64,000 nucleotides of DNA from Streptomyces wuyuanensis (GCF_900103455.1 NZ_FNHI01000003.1:63894-127893); one strand, 5' to 3'; counted from the first letter of the stretch, positions 29,666 through 39,067 are shown. Numbers and translations: made by a program. Notes: a model not told the origin generated them from the letters alone.

Positions 29666-30466
29666 TCAGGCCCGGCGGTACACGGGGTCGCGCTTCTCCG
29701 CGAACGCGCGGGCGCCCTCCTTCGCGTCGGCGGTGTCGAAGATCGGCCAGCCGCGCTTCAGTTCGGCCGCGAGCCCTTCGGTCTCCGTCATCTCGGCCGT
29801 CTCGTAGACGGACGCCTTGACCGCCTCCACGGCGAGCGGCCCGCAGGCGTTGATCCTCTCCGCGATTTCGAGGGCCCGCTCCAGCGCCGTGCCGTCGGGT
29901 ACGACGCTCCCGACGAGCCCGATGCGCTCCGCCTCGGCGGCCGTGTAGGGACGGCCGGTGAGCAGCATCTCGAGCGCGTGGGTGCGCGGGATCTGGCGCT
30001 GGAGCCGCACGGTCGAGCCGCCGATCGGGAACAGTCCCCTGCGGACCTCGAACAGCCCGAACACGGCGCTCTCCCCGGCGACCCGGATGTCCGTCCCCTG
30101 GAGGATCTCGGTGCCGCCGGCCACGCAGGGCCCCTCGACCGCGGCGACGACCGGCTTGCGGGGCCGGTGGTGGCGGAGCATCGCCTTCCAATGGAGGTCC
30201 GGATCGGCCTTGAGCCGGTCCCGGTACGCCTCCCCCTCCATGCCCTTCCCGGCGAGGGCCTTGAGGTCCATCCCGGCGCAGAACGAGCCGCCCGCGCCGG
30301 TCAGGACGACAGAGCGGACGCCGTCGTCCGCGTCGGCCTCCAGCCATGCGTCGTACAGCCCCACGAGCATCGGCAGCGACAGCGCGTTCCTGGCCTCCGG
30401 CCTGTTCAGCGTGAGCACCAGCGTCGCGCCCTCGCGCTGCACGGCGAGGTGTTCCGTACCCGTCAT
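29666..30466 (-). CDS. Enoyl-CoA hydratase/crotonase family protein, EchA19-like
   Basis: ATG 30466 follows GGGAGG. The 266-residue crotonase shows the oxyanion-hole motifs SFCAGMDLKAL and VEGPCVAGGTEILQGTDIRV, and the acidic region AVFGLFEVRRGLFPIGGSTV; the end AKEGARAFAEKRDPVYR is a family mark. The run GGTEILQGTDIRVAGES is, from memory, the same as in EchA19 (Rv3516), which hydrates steroid enoyl-CoA side chains. As in M. tuberculosis, where fadD19 and echA19 are adjacent and divergent, it faces a FadD19-like ligase gene. A KstR-type box lies 24-37 bp upstream of the start codon. Confidence 0.9.
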   Translation of the reverse strand: MTGTEHLAVQREGATLVLTLNRPEARNALSLPMLVGLYDAWLEADADDGVRSVVLTGAGGSFCAGMDLKALAGKGMEGEAYRDRLKADPDLHWKAMLRHHRPRKPVVAAVEGPCVAGGTEILQGTDIRVAGESAVFGLFEVRRGLFPIGGSTVRLQRQIPRTHALEMLLTGRPYTAAEAERIGLVGSVVPDGTALERALEIAERINACGPLAVEAVKASVYETAEMTETEGLAAELKRGWPIFDTADAKEGARAFAEKRDPVYRRA

Positions 30467-30489
30467 GACCGTCCTCCCGTCTCAAGACC

Positions 30490-30503
30490 TAGAACAGGTT
30501 GCA
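30490..30503. promoter_or_regulatory. KstR-like operator TAGAACAGGTTGCA
   Basis: The 14-mer fits the mycobacterial KstR operator consensus TNNAACNNGTTNNA at every fixed position. It lies in the 176-bp divergent region between the EchA19-like and FadD19-like genes, close to the crotonase start. The match is seen directly; KstR-type binding is inferred. No TetR regulator gene is present in this window. Confidence 0.6.
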
Positions 30504-30530
30504 GGAGCCCGGGAAGCAGTTCAATAGTTT

Positions 30531-30547
30531 TCTGACAGTCAGTCAGA
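30531..30547. promoter_or_regulatory. Palindrome TCTGAC-N5-GTCAGA, candidate TetR-type operator
   Basis: A perfect 6-bp inverted repeat sits mid-way between the divergent crotonase and ligase genes. Its wider context, TTTTCTGAC-N5-GTCAGATT, is nearly identical to the site at 47165-47181 upstream of another acyl-CoA ligase operon. It is a good candidate for a shared operator. Confidence 0.6.
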
Positions 30548-30642
30548 TTTCTTCTGCGGTACCCCTTCCCAGTTGTGGGCGGCGGCGCTCTAATGACCGC
30601 TCCGAAGCGGATGCGCCGTACGGGCCGGGGTCAGGAGGAACG

Positions 30643-32274
30643 GTGGAGTACAACCTTGCCGACCTGTTCGAGTCGGTCGTCGACGTGGTGCCGGACCGCG
30701 AGGCGCTCCTCTACCTCGACCATCCCGGTACGGGCGCGGAGCGCAGGCTGACCTACGCCCAGCTCGACGCGGCGGCGAACCGGATCGCCCACCACCTCGC
30801 CGGAGCGGGACTGAAGCCCGGCGAACACCTCGGTCTGCACCTGTACAACGGCGTCGAGTACCTGCAGACGGTCCTGGGCTGCCTGAAGGCGCGCATCGTC
30901 CCCGTCAACGTGAACTACCGCTATGTGGAAGAGGAGCTGGTCTACCTCTACCGCGACGCGGACCTCGCGGCCCTGGTCTTCGACGCCGAGTTCACCGACC
31001 GGGTGGCGGCCGCGCTGCCGCGCACGGAGAAGCTGCGGCACCTCGTACGCGTCGGCGTCCCGGAGCGGGACGCGCCGGCCCTCGACTGCACGGCTTTCAC
31101 GGACGCCGAAGCGACCGCCTCGCCGGAGCGCGGCTTCGGTGCGCGCTCGGCGGACGACCAGTTCATCATCTACACGGGCGGCACGACCGGGATGCCCAAG
31201 GGCGTGATGTGGCGCCAGGAGGACCTCTTCTTCGCCGGGCTCGGCGGCGGCGCGCCGACCGGTGAGCCGGTGCGGCGGCCCGAGGAACTGGCCGAGCGGG
31301 TCGCGGCGGGCGGCGACGGCATCACCTTCTTCCCCACTCCCCCGCTGATGCACGGCACGTCGACGCTCACCTCGTTCATCGGGTTCGGATTCGGCCAGCG
31401 GGTGGTGCTCCACCGCAAGTACGCTCCGGAGGAGGTACTGCGCACGATCGAGCGCGAGCGGGTGACGTCGGTGTCGCTGGTGGGCGACGCGATGCTGCGA
31501 CCGCTCGTGGACGCGCTGAACGGCCCGCTCAAGGGCACGGACCTGTCGTCGCTGTTCAGTGTGTCGTCGTCCGGTGCCATCATGTCCGAGACCGTGCGCG
31601 AGCAGTTCAAGGCGCTGGCACCGCACGTGATGCTCCTGGACAACTTCGGCTCGTCGGAGTCCGGCTTCAACGGCACCGCCACGGACGACTCGGGCCCGGA
31701 GAAAGGGTTCCGGCTGCGGGTCAACCACCGTACGCAGGTGGTGGATCCGGTCACGTACGAGCCGGTCCCGGTGGGCGAGCCGGGCCGGATAGCCCAGCGC
31801 GGCCATGTGCCGCTCGGCTACTACAACGACCCGGGCAAGACCGCCGAGACGTTCTTCCGCAGGGGCGACGAGCGCTGGGTGCTGCTGGGCGACATGGCCA
31901 CGGTGGACGAGGAGGGCGTGGTCACCGTGCTCGGACGCGGCTCCCAGTGCATCAACACCGGCGGGGAGAAGGTCTATCCGGAGGAGGTCGAGCAGGCGCT
32001 GAAGGCCCATCCGGACGTCTACGACGCGCTGGTGGCCGGCGTGCCCGACCCGAAGTGGGGCAACCACGTCGCCGCTGTCGTGCAGCTGCGCCGGGGAGCG
32101 CCCGCGCTGGACCTGGAGTCGGTGCAGGCGCACTGCCGCAGCCGGCTGGCGGGCTACAAGATTCCGCGGCAGCTGGTCCTCGCACCGGCCATCCAGCGCT
32201 CGCCGAGCGGCAAGGCGGACTACCGGTGGGCGCGTGCGGTCGCCGCGGCTGCCGGCGAGACGGGGACCGAGTGA
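30643..32274 (+). CDS. FadD19-like acyl-CoA synthetase (AMP-binding)
   Basis: GTG 30643 follows AGGAGG. The 543-residue adenylate-forming enzyme has the P-loop motif YTGGTTGMPKGVMWRQED, DNFGSSESGFNGTA (A5-like), WVLLGDMATVDEEG (A7, GD), GRGSQCINTGGEKVYPEEVE (A8) and the catalytic Lys near RSPSGKADYRWA. The sequence NVNYRYVEEELVYLYRDADL and the ending KADYRWA follow FadD19 of mycobacteria, which activates C24-C26 branched steroid side chains. It should form acyl-CoA plus AMP and PPi in the cytosol. It is divergent from the EchA19-like/DUF35/thiolase group and probably supplies their substrate. Confidence 0.92.
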   Translation: MEYNLADLFESVVDVVPDREALLYLDHPGTGAERRLTYAQLDAAANRIAHHLAGAGLKPGEHLGLHLYNGVEYLQTVLGCLKARIVPVNVNYRYVEEELVYLYRDADLAALVFDAEFTDRVAAALPRTEKLRHLVRVGVPERDAPALDCTAFTDAEATASPERGFGARSADDQFIIYTGGTTGMPKGVMWRQEDLFFAGLGGGAPTGEPVRRPEELAERVAAGGDGITFFPTPPLMHGTSTLTSFIGFGFGQRVVLHRKYAPEEVLRTIERERVTSVSLVGDAMLRPLVDALNGPLKGTDLSSLFSVSSSGAIMSETVREQFKALAPHVMLLDNFGSSESGFNGTATDDSGPEKGFRLRVNHRTQVVDPVTYEPVPVGEPGRIAQRGHVPLGYYNDPGKTAETFFRRGDERWVLLGDMATVDEEGVVTVLGRGSQCINTGGEKVYPEEVEQALKAHPDVYDALVAGVPDPKWGNHVAAVVQLRRGAPALDLESVQAHCRSRLAGYKIPRQLVLAPAIQRSPSGKADYRWARAVAAAAGETGTE

Positions 32275-32302
32275 GCCCGTCCGGACGCCACCGGGCGCCG
32301 GG

Positions 32303-32350
32303 CACGCCACGACACCCGCACGCCACGACACCCGCACGCCAGGACACCGG
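32303..32350. repeat. 16-bp tandem repeat CACGCCACGACACCCG, three units
   Basis: Two identical units (32303-32318, 32319-32334) and a third with two changes lie 28 bp after the ligase stop codon. The remainder of the 228-bp gap to the aminotransferase gene has no other visible structure. Confidence 0.85.
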
Positions 32351-32502
32351 CACGCAGGGCGATGGTGAACCGCCCCGGGTCGCGGGCCGGCGCGCCCGTC
32401 GCGCGCGTCCCGGGCGCCGCATGCGTCACTCGCGTTGAGCACGGTCGTGCGGGCGTACGTATTCCCCGGCAGGGAGCAGCGAGCCACCTCCGGAGGACCC
32501 CC

Positions 32503-33786
32503 ATGCCCGAAGCCGGCAGCAACGTCACCGAGCTCTTCCGCACGTCCACGGCGCACAGCCCGTCGTACGCGGCGCTGAGCCGGGCGAGCGGTGAGCGGCA
32601 GCCGATCACCGACTTCTGCATCCCCTGCAATCCGTACTTCCCGACACCCGAGATGTTCGACGAACTGGGCGACCGGCTGCGGGAGATCCTCACCTACTAC
32701 CCCAGCAGCGCGGACGCCATCACAGCGGAGCTGTGCTCCGTGCTGGGCCTCAACCCGCAGACCGTGGCGATGGGCAACGGCTCCACCGAGCTGATCACCT
32801 GGATCGACCATCTGCTGGTGCGCGAGTCGCTGGCGGTGCCGGTCCCGACCTTCGGCCGCTGGACCGACCAGCCGATGGAGACGGGCAAGCGGGTGGACAT
32901 GTTCCCGCTGCCCGAGTCGCAGGGATTCGCGCTCGATCCGGCGTCGTTCGTCGACTTCGTCCGCTCCCGGGGCTCCCGTACCGCCGTCATCTGCAATCCG
33001 AACAATCCGGACGGCGGGCTGCTGCCGCGGCACGGCGTCCTCGCGCTGCTCGACCAGCTCCAGGATCTGGACCTGGTCGTCGTGGACGAGTCGTTCCTGG
33101 AGTTCGCCGACGCCGAGGCGGACTCCAGTGTCGTCGGCGACGCGGTGCTGCGGCCCAACACCATCGTGCTGAGGAGCCTGGGCAAGAACTTCGGGCTGCA
33201 CGGGGTGCGATTCGGCTATCTCGTCGCCAACCCGGGGCTCGCGGGCCGGGTGCGGGCCGCGCTGCCCAAGTGGAACCTCAACTCCTTCGCGGAGACCGTG
33301 GTGTTCATGCTGAAGGAGCACCGGCTGGAGTACGCGCACAGTCTGCGGCTGGTGCAGCGCGACCGCCAGGAGATGATCTGGCAGCTGAGTCGGCTGCCCG
33401 GGCTCACCGTGTACCCGTCGCAGGGCAACTTCGTGTACGTGCGGCTCCCGGAGGGGGCGGACGGCGCGCTGCTCCGGGACCGGCTGCTGGAGGAGCACGG
33501 GGTGCTGGTACGGGAGTGCGGCAACAAGATCGGCAGCTCCAGCAGGTATCTGCGGCTCGTGGTGCGGCCCCAGCCGGACGTCCAGCGGCTGGTGGCCGGG
33601 CTGGAGCGGACGCTGTACGGGATGCCCCACCCGTCCGGCCATACCGCGATGCCCGGCCAGGCCCTGGTACCCGCCGGCCGGCACCCCGGGCCCATGCCCA
33701 TGCCCGCCGCCCAGCCCGCACCGGCCCACGCACTGCCGTACGCCTCCGGCACGGCGGCGGTCGACCGGCTGGTGCAGGGGGCCTGA
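32503..33786 (+). CDS. Class I/II PLP aminotransferase, histidinol-phosphate aminotransferase-like
   Basis: ATG 32503 follows CGGAGG. The 427-residue protein has the fold-type I pattern: YYPSSADAITAELCSVLGL, MGNGSTELITWI, VICNPNNPDGG (Asn contacting PLP), LVVVDESFLEF (Asp to the pyridine N) and the Schiff-base lysine in SLGKNFGLHGVRFGYLV. Closest family members are HisC/CobD-like enzymes. The last 55 residues are Pro/Gly/Ala-rich (GMPHPSGHTAMPGQAL) and beyond the normal fold. No histidine or cobalamin genes are nearby; substrate unknown. A GNAT gene follows about 80 bp later on the same strand. Confidence 0.9.
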   Translation: MPEAGSNVTELFRTSTAHSPSYAALSRASGERQPITDFCIPCNPYFPTPEMFDELGDRLREILTYYPSSADAITAELCSVLGLNPQTVAMGNGSTELITWIDHLLVRESLAVPVPTFGRWTDQPMETGKRVDMFPLPESQGFALDPASFVDFVRSRGSRTAVICNPNNPDGGLLPRHGVLALLDQLQDLDLVVVDESFLEFADAEADSSVVGDAVLRPNTIVLRSLGKNFGLHGVRFGYLVANPGLAGRVRAALPKWNLNSFAETVVFMLKEHRLEYAHSLRLVQRDRQEMIWQLSRLPGLTVYPSQGNFVYVRLPEGADGALLRDRLLEEHGVLVRECGNKIGSSSRYLRLVVRPQPDVQRLVAGLERTLYGMPHPSGHTAMPGQALVPAGRHPGPMPMPAAQPAPAHALPYASGTAAVDRLVQGA

Positions 33787-33869
33787 CTCGGGCCCGCAGG
33801 CCCGCCGCCGCACCGCACCCCGGCGCAACTCCGTTGCCGCGACGGCTCCCGCGGTGCTGGACTGGCCGG

Positions 33870-34673
33870 ATGGATCAACACGAGGTACTGGCGCTGTACG
33901 ACCGGCAGATGAGACGGGGCGCGGTGCCCGACGGGCCGGGGGCACGGGTCGAGCACGTGGGCGGGGTCGTCCGGCAGACCGCCGGGCAGCACGGCGGCTG
34001 GAACGGGGTCCTCTGGTCGGACCTCGACGAGGCCACGGTGGACGGGGCAGTCGCCGAGCAGGTGCGCCACTTCGCGGCCCTCGGGCGGGAGTTCGAGTGG
34101 AAGCTGTACGGGCACGACCGGCCGGCGGAGCTGGCGGACCGGCTGCCGGCCGCCGGATTCGTACGGGAGCCCACCGAGACGCTGATGGTCGCCGCGGTCG
34201 GCGCTCTCCGGGACCTCGTCGTGGAACTCCCCGCGGGTGTGGAGCTGCGCGAGGTGACCGACGCGGCCGGGGTGGAGCTCGCGGTGCGGGCGTCCGAGCG
34301 TGCGTTCGACACCGACGCCTCCTGGCTGCGGGAGCACCTGCTGACGCAGCTGTCGTCGCCGGAACGGACGGTGGTGGCCGTGGTGGCGACCGCCGACGGG
34401 GAGCCGGTGGGCTCCTCGCGGCTGGAGTCGGCCCCGGGCCGGGACTTCGCGGGCCTGTGGAGCGGGGGCACGGTGCCGGAGTGGCGCGGCCGCGGCCTGT
34501 ACCGGGCCTCGGTGGCCTTCCGCGCGCGCCTGGCGGCCGAGCGGGGCCACCGCTTCCTCCAGGTGGACGCGCTGCCGTCGAGCCGGCCGATCCTCGAACG
34601 GCTCGGGTTCACCGCACTGACCACCACGACGCCGTTCCTGTACCGGCCGCCGGCGCCCCCCACGGACCGCTGA
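33870..34673 (+). CDS. GNAT family N-acetyltransferase, two-lobed
   Basis: ATG 33870 gives 267 residues. The first half (RMRRG-type start, EWKLYGHDRPAELADRLPAAGF) resembles the N-terminal lobe of duplicated GNAT proteins. The second half carries the real acetyl-CoA site: SGGTVPEWRGRGLYRASVAFRARLA with the motif WRGRGLY in place of Q/RxxGxG/A, then LQVDALPSSRPILERLGF. The acceptor is not predictable. It may be co-transcribed with the aminotransferase, and its 3' end faces the convergent LysR gene 28 bp away. Confidence 0.88.
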   Translation: MDQHEVLALYDRQMRRGAVPDGPGARVEHVGGVVRQTAGQHGGWNGVLWSDLDEATVDGAVAEQVRHFAALGREFEWKLYGHDRPAELADRLPAAGFVREPTETLMVAAVGALRDLVVELPAGVELREVTDAAGVELAVRASERAFDTDASWLREHLLTQLSSPERTVVAVVATADGEPVGSSRLESAPGRDFAGLWSGGTVPEWRGRGLYRASVAFRARLAAERGHRFLQVDALPSSRPILERLGFTALTTTTPFLYRPPAPPTDR

Positions 34674-34701
34674 CCCGCGGTGACGGGCCCCTCGTGGTCC
34701 G

Positions 34702-35616
34702 TCAGCCGGTGGAGAGACCCGCCGCCGCCCGGGCCAGCGCCTCCAGGACGGGGCTGAGCAGCGGATGGCCCTCGGCGCCGCGCCGCACCGCCGCAAAGAC
34801 GCGCCGGGTGGCGGCGGGACCGGCGACGGGGAGGACCACGGTGTCCTTCAGCTCCATCCCGCGCAGGGCCGACCGGGGTACGAGGGCCACTCCCGCGCCG
34901 GCCCCCGCCAGGGCCACCACCGCCCTGAAGTCGTCGGAGGAATGGGCGAGACGCGGTTGGAATCCGGCGAGTTCGCAGGCCAGCAGCATGACGTCATGGC
35001 AGGGGTTGCCGGGGTACTGGCCGATCCAGTCGCTGTCGGCGAGGGCGGCGAGTTCCACCTGGCCGCTGTCGGCGAGCGGGTGGTCGCAGTGCAGCACCGC
35101 GTCGAAGGGCTCTGCGTAGAGCGGGACGCGGGCGAGGCGGCGGTCGTCCTCGCGCGGTGCGCCCCGGTACTCCACGGCCAGGGCCAGATCGGCGTCCCCG
35201 TCGAGGACCATCGGGAGGCTCTCGTCTCCCTCGGCGTCCCGTACGCGCACCCGGATTCCGGGGTGGTCCCGGGCGAGCCGCCCGATGGCCGGGGCGAGGA
35301 CCTCGGCGATGCCGGTGGCGAAGGAGGCGACGGTGACCTCGCCGGCCGCGCCGCCCGCGTATGCGGCCAGCTCCGCCTCCGCCCGTTCCAGCTGGGAGAG
35401 CACGGCGTGGGCGTGGCCGAGGAGGATCTCGCCGGCCGCCGTCAGCCGTACGCCCCGGCCGCTGCGGACGAGCAGGGCGTGGCCGGTCTCCTGCTCCAGC
35501 GCCGCGAGCTGCTGGGAGACGGCCGACGGGGTCAGGTACAGCGCCGCGGCCGCGGCGGTCACCGTACGGTGGTCCGCCACGGCGCGCAGAATGCGGAGCC
35601 TGCGAGGGTCGATCAC
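34702..35616 (-). CDS. LysR family transcriptional regulator
   Basis: This 304-residue protein has the N-terminal winged HTH of LysR factors: [40 protein letters not shown] and [16 protein letters not shown] substrate-binding type I/II periplasmic fold follows ([43 protein letters not shown]). The start ATG overlaps the stop of kbl by 4 bp (ATGA), so it is the third gene of the tdh-kbl transcript. This suggests it regulates threonine or glycine use and is made together with the pathway enzymes; that is inference from context. Confidence 0.93.
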   Translation of the reverse strand: MIDPRRLRILRAVADHRTVTAAAAALYLTPSAVSQQLAALEQETGHALLVRSGRGVRLTAAGEILLGHAHAVLSQLERAEAELAAYAGGAAGEVTVASFATGIAEVLAPAIGRLARDHPGIRVRVRDAEGDESLPMVLDGDADLALAVEYRGAPREDDRRLARVPLYAEPFDAVLHCDHPLADSGQVELAALADSDWIGQYPGNPCHDVMLLACELAGFQPRLAHSSDDFRAVVALAGAGAGVALVPRSALRGMELKDTVVLPVAGPAATRRVFAAVRRGAEGHPLLSPVLEALARAAAGLSTG

Positions 35617-36812
35617 CCCGCCATTGTCGCCCGGGCGTCGACGAAGGCCGCCACCGCCCGCTCCACGTCCTCCGTGGAGTGCGCGGCGGAGAGCTGGACC
35701 CGGATGCGGGCCTGGCCCATCGGGACGACCGGGTACGAGAAGCCGATCACGTACACGCCCCGCTCCAGCAGCAGCTCGGCCATGCGGCCCGCCTCGGCCG
35801 CGTCGCCGATCATGACGGGGGCGATCGCGTGGTCGCCGGGGAGGATCTCGAAGCCCTCCTCGGTCATCCGGCGGCGGAAGAGCGCGGTGTTCGCGGTGAG
35901 CTTCTCGCGCAGGTCGCCGGCGGACTCCAGCAGATCGAGGACCTTGAGGGAGGCGGCTGCGATGACCGGGGCGAGGGAGTTGGAGAACAGGTACGGGCGG
36001 CTGCGCTGGCGCAGCAGCTCGACGATCTCGGCGCGGGCCGCGACGTAGCCGCCGGAGGCCCCGCCGAGGGCCTTGCCGAGGGTGCCGGTGATGATGTCGA
36101 CGCGGTCCATCACGCCGTGCAGTTCCGGGGTGCCGCGGCCGCCGGGGCCGACGAAGCCGACGGCGTGCGAGTCGTCGACCATGACCATGGCGTCGTACCG
36201 GTCGGCCAGGTCGCAGATCTCCGTCAGCGGCGCGACGTAGCCGTCCATGGAGAACACGCCGTCGGTGACGATGAGCTTGCGGCGGGCGCCGCTGTCGCTC
36301 GCCTCCTTGAGGCGGGCCTCCAGCTCGGCCATGTCGCGGTTGGCGTAGCGGAAGCGGGCCGCCTTCGACAGGCGGATGCCGTCGATGATGCTGGCGTGGT
36401 TGAGGGCGTCGGAGATCACGGCGTCCTCGGGGCCGAGGAGGGTCTCGAAGACGCCGCCGTTGGCGTCGAAGCAGGAGGAGTAGAGGATCGTGTCCTCCTG
36501 GCCGAGGAACGCGGACAGGCGCCGCTCCAGCTCCTTGTGGACCTCCTGCGTGCCGCAGATGAAGCGGACCGAGGCCATGCCGTAGCCCCAGCGGTCGAGC
36601 GCTTCCTTGCCGGCGGCGACGACCTCCGGGTGGTCGGCGAGACCGAGGTAGTTGTTGGCGCAGAAGTTCAGCACCTCGCCGGGGGCGCCACCGGCGGTGA
36701 CGGCCACCGAGGCCGACTGCGGGGTGCCGATGACCCGCTCCGGCTTGTGGAGGCCGGCGGCGCGGATCTCGTCGAGGGTGGCGCGGAGGTCGTCGCGCAC
36801 GGAGGCGTACAT
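35613..36812 (-). CDS. kbl: Glycine C-acetyltransferase (2-amino-3-ketobutyrate CoA ligase)
   Basis: The 399-residue alpha-oxoamine synthase uses PLP to convert 2-amino-3-oxobutanoate and CoA to glycine and acetyl-CoA. Visible marks are [68 protein letters not shown] (Asp and His stacking on PLP) and the Schiff-base lysine in [18 protein letters not shown]. Length matches E. coli Kbl (398). It lies 81 bp downstream of tdh and overlaps lysR by 4 bp, forming a complete threonine-to-glycine degradation operon. Confidence 0.97.
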   Translation of the reverse strand: MYASVRDDLRATLDEIRAAGLHKPERVIGTPQSASVAVTAGGAPGEVLNFCANNYLGLADHPEVVAAGKEALDRWGYGMASVRFICGTQEVHKELERRLSAFLGQEDTILYSSCFDANGGVFETLLGPEDAVISDALNHASIIDGIRLSKAARFRYANRDMAELEARLKEASDSGARRKLIVTDGVFSMDGYVAPLTEICDLADRYDAMVMVDDSHAVGFVGPGGRGTPELHGVMDRVDIITGTLGKALGGASGGYVAARAEIVELLRQRSRPYLFSNSLAPVIAAASLKVLDLLESAGDLREKLTANTALFRRRMTEEGFEILPGDHAIAPVMIGDAAEAGRMAELLLERGVYVIGFSYPVVPMGQARIRVQLSAAHSTEDVERAVAAFVDARATMAG

Positions 36813-36893
36813 GCGGGGTGCTCCCTTGGGGTGTTGCTGCGGGCGGATGGCGGGGGGGCGCTGCGGGGCCCGGCGCGTCGGCCGGGCCGGGGA

Positions 36894-37922
36894 TCAGGCG
36901 GTCCAGTCCAGGATGATCTTGCCGCTGCGGGCGGTGGCGGCCTCGTCGAAGGCGGCGTCGAAGTCCTGGTAGGCGTAGCTGCCGGTGATCACGGGGCCGA
37001 GGTCGAGCCCGCCCTCCAGCAGGACGGTCATCGCGTACCAGGTCTCGAACATCTCGCGGCCGTAGATGCCCTTGATCGTGATCATCGAGGTGACGATCTT
37101 CGACCAGTCGACGGCGAACTCCTGCGCGGGCAGGCCCAGCATCGCGATCCGGCCGCCGTGCGTCATGTTGTCGATCATGTCGCGAACGGCCTCGGGACGG
37201 CCGGACATCTCCAGACCGATGTCGAAACCCTCCTTGAGCCCGAGCGTGCGCTGCGCCTGGGCGATGTCGGACTCGGCGACGTTGACGGCCAGGGTGGCGC
37301 CGACCTTGCGGGCCAGCTCCAGCCGGGGCTCGCTGACGTCGGTGACCACGACGTTGCGGGCGCCCGCGTGGCGGGCGACGGCCGCCGCCATGACGCCGAT
37401 CGGGCCGGCGCCGGTGATCAGGACGTCCTCTCCGACGAGCGGGAAGGAGAGCGCGGTGTGCACCGCGTTGCCGAAGGGGTCGAAGATCGCGGCGACGTCG
37501 AGGTCGACCTGGGTCCGGTGCACCCAGACGTTCGACGCGGGCAGGGAGACGTACTCGGCGAACGCCCCGTCACGGCCGACACCGAGCCCGACCGTGCTGC
37601 GGCAGAGATGGCGGCGGCCGGCCAGGCAGTTGCGGCACTTCCCGCAGACCAGATGCCCCTCACCGCTCACCAGGTCGCCGACGGCCACGTCCTCGACGTC
37701 CGAGCCCACCGCGGCGACCTCGCCGACGAACTCGTGTCCCGCGACGAGCGGCGTGGAGATCGTCTGCTGCGCCCAGCCGTCCCAGGAGCGGATGTGGAGG
37801 TCGGTCCCGCAGATGCCGGTGCGCAGGACCTTGATCAGCACGTCGCCGGGGCCGTACTCGGGCTCGGGGACGTCCATGAGCCACAGCCCGGGCTCGGCGT
37901 GCTGCTTGACGAGTGCCTTCAT
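36894..37922 (-). CDS. tdh: L-threonine 3-dehydrogenase
   Basis: I choose ATG 37922 because it gives MKALVKQ and 342 residues, close to the 341 of E. coli Tdh; the frame extends to 37940. The catalytic zinc site is [11 protein letters not shown] with Cys38 and GHEFVGEV. The structural zinc ligands are in [15 protein letters not shown], and the NAD-binding loop is [15 protein letters not shown]. The enzyme oxidises L-threonine to 2-amino-3-oxobutanoate, which kbl cleaves. It is the first gene of the tdh-kbl-lysR operon. Confidence 0.97.
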   Translation of the reverse strand: MKALVKQHAEPGLWLMDVPEPEYGPGDVLIKVLRTGICGTDLHIRSWDGWAQQTISTPLVAGHEFVGEVAAVGSDVEDVAVGDLVSGEGHLVCGKCRNCLAGRRHLCRSTVGLGVGRDGAFAEYVSLPASNVWVHRTQVDLDVAAIFDPFGNAVHTALSFPLVGEDVLITGAGPIGVMAAAVARHAGARNVVVTDVSEPRLELARKVGATLAVNVAESDIAQAQRTLGLKEGFDIGLEMSGRPEAVRDMIDNMTHGGRIAMLGLPAQEFAVDWSKIVTSMITIKGIYGREMFETWYAMTVLLEGGLDLGPVITGSYAYQDFDAAFDEAATARSGKIILDWTA

Positions 37923-38053
37923 GAGTGCGGCTCCAGGCATGGCGAGAGGGTTGACCAGGCATGACGACCCGGCCGGCGGTGACGCGCACCAATCTGCCGA
38001 GCCTCGGGCGTTCAGTCCATCGAGATCTTCTTAAGCGGGCCGACAGCAGAACT

Positions 38054-38911
38054 TCACGGCGGGCGTCCGTCCGCCTCCAGGAAGGCGGCGACGGTACGGC
38101 GGAAGGCGTCCGGGTCGTCCAGCCACGGATAGTGGCCGGCCCCGGCCAGCACGGCGGCCGTGCCGTGCGGGAAGAGCGCGGCGATCTCGCGCGCCCGGGC
38201 CGGGGTGGGGCCTCCGTCGTACTCGCCGGCGAGCACCAGGACGGGCGCCTCGAGCGCGGCGAGCGCCTTCCGTGTCGCGGCCGGGTCGAACGCGCCTTCG
38301 GCGTAGTAGGAACCCCGGGCCCGGGGATTCGTCTGGTGCGCGTCGTCCGCCGCGTGCTCCCGGGCGGCGGCGTCCCAGCGGCCGTACATGAACGGGACGA
38401 TGTCCGGCCAGAGGTCGTCGAGCTCGGCCCCGCCGAGGAACGCCTCCCAGGCGGCGCTGCCCGCCTCGTACCAGGGCTCGCCCCGGCGCAGCGCGATCGC
38501 GCCGCGCCAGTCGTCCTCCGTGGCCTCGATGCCGAGGGCACGGGTGCCGGGGGTGACGAGGATCAGGGAGCGCACCCGGCCCGGGTGCGCCGCCGCGTAC
38601 AGCAGGGCGAGGTTGCCGCCCGCCGAATGGGCGAGGAGATCGGCGCGGTCGAGTCCCAGCCGGTCGAGGAGCGCCTCGACGTCGCCGGCGAGCCGGTCGC
38701 AGCGGTACGTCGTGTCGTCGTCGGGGAGCGCGGAGTCGCCGGTGCCCCTCAGGTCGAGCCGGACGAGAGCGCGGTGCGCGGTGAGGCCGCCGAGATCGCC
38801 GAGGTACGCGGAGGCGCGCATGGGGCCGCCGGGCAGACACACCAGCGGTTCGCCCTCGCCCTCGGTGTGATGGGCGAGCACCGTACCGTCGTGCGCACGG
38901 AAGGTCGGCAT
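38054..38911 (-). CDS. Alpha/beta hydrolase
   Basis: ATG 38911 follows GAGAGGAT; an earlier ATG at 38947 is less likely. The 285-residue enzyme has the oxyanion region VCLPGGPM, LRGTGDSALPDDD after strand 4, the nucleophile elbow LLAHSAGGNLAL with Ser in SxGG, the late acid strand VLVLAGEYDGGPTP and the His in LAGAGHYPWLDDP. It resembles proline iminopeptidase/epoxide-type hydrolases. The substrate is unknown. It is divergent from paaK, with about 190 bp between the start codons. Confidence 0.9.
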   Translation of the reverse strand: MPTFRAHDGTVLAHHTEGEGEPLVCLPGGPMRASAYLGDLGGLTAHRALVRLDLRGTGDSALPDDDTTYRCDRLAGDVEALLDRLGLDRADLLAHSAGGNLALLYAAAHPGRVRSLILVTPGTRALGIEATEDDWRGAIALRRGEPWYEAGSAAWEAFLGGAELDDLWPDIVPFMYGRWDAAAREHAADDAHQTNPRARGSYYAEGAFDPAATRKALAALEAPVLVLAGEYDGGPTPARAREIAALFPHGTAAVLAGAGHYPWLDDPDAFRRTVAAFLEADGRPP

Positions 38912-39051
38912 ACCGTGATCCTCTCCGGCCCGCGGCGATCCCGCCAACGGATCGGACGGTCGCGGGAGCGCAGCGCGACCGCGGCGGCGACCGGACGGTC
39001 CGATGCCTTGACGCCCGGCCGGGTGACTGGATTACTGATCACGGACAGCTC

Positions 39052-39067
39052 GACCGAATGATCGGTC
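39052..39067. promoter_or_regulatory. Palindrome GACCGA-ATGA-TCGGTC upstream of paaK
   Basis: A perfect 6-bp inverted repeat with a 4-bp spacer lies 34 bp before the paaK start. Its ACCG-N6-CGGT arms resemble operators reported for TetR-type phenylacetate regulators (PaaR in Corynebacterium, PfmR in Thermus). The palindrome is seen; the regulator assignment is inferred. Confidence 0.6.

Noticed and set aside
26233..32274. Complete cholesterol catabolic locus
   Set aside because: Only side-chain type genes are present; no ring-opening or transport (mce4) genes are in the window, so only a partial module is claimed.
30631..33945. 1104-codon minus-strand open frame opposite the ligase and aminotransferase genes
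   Set aside because: Antisense shadow: composition is Arg/His/Gln-rich and no domain is visible, whereas both plus-strand genes are complete with catalytic motifs.
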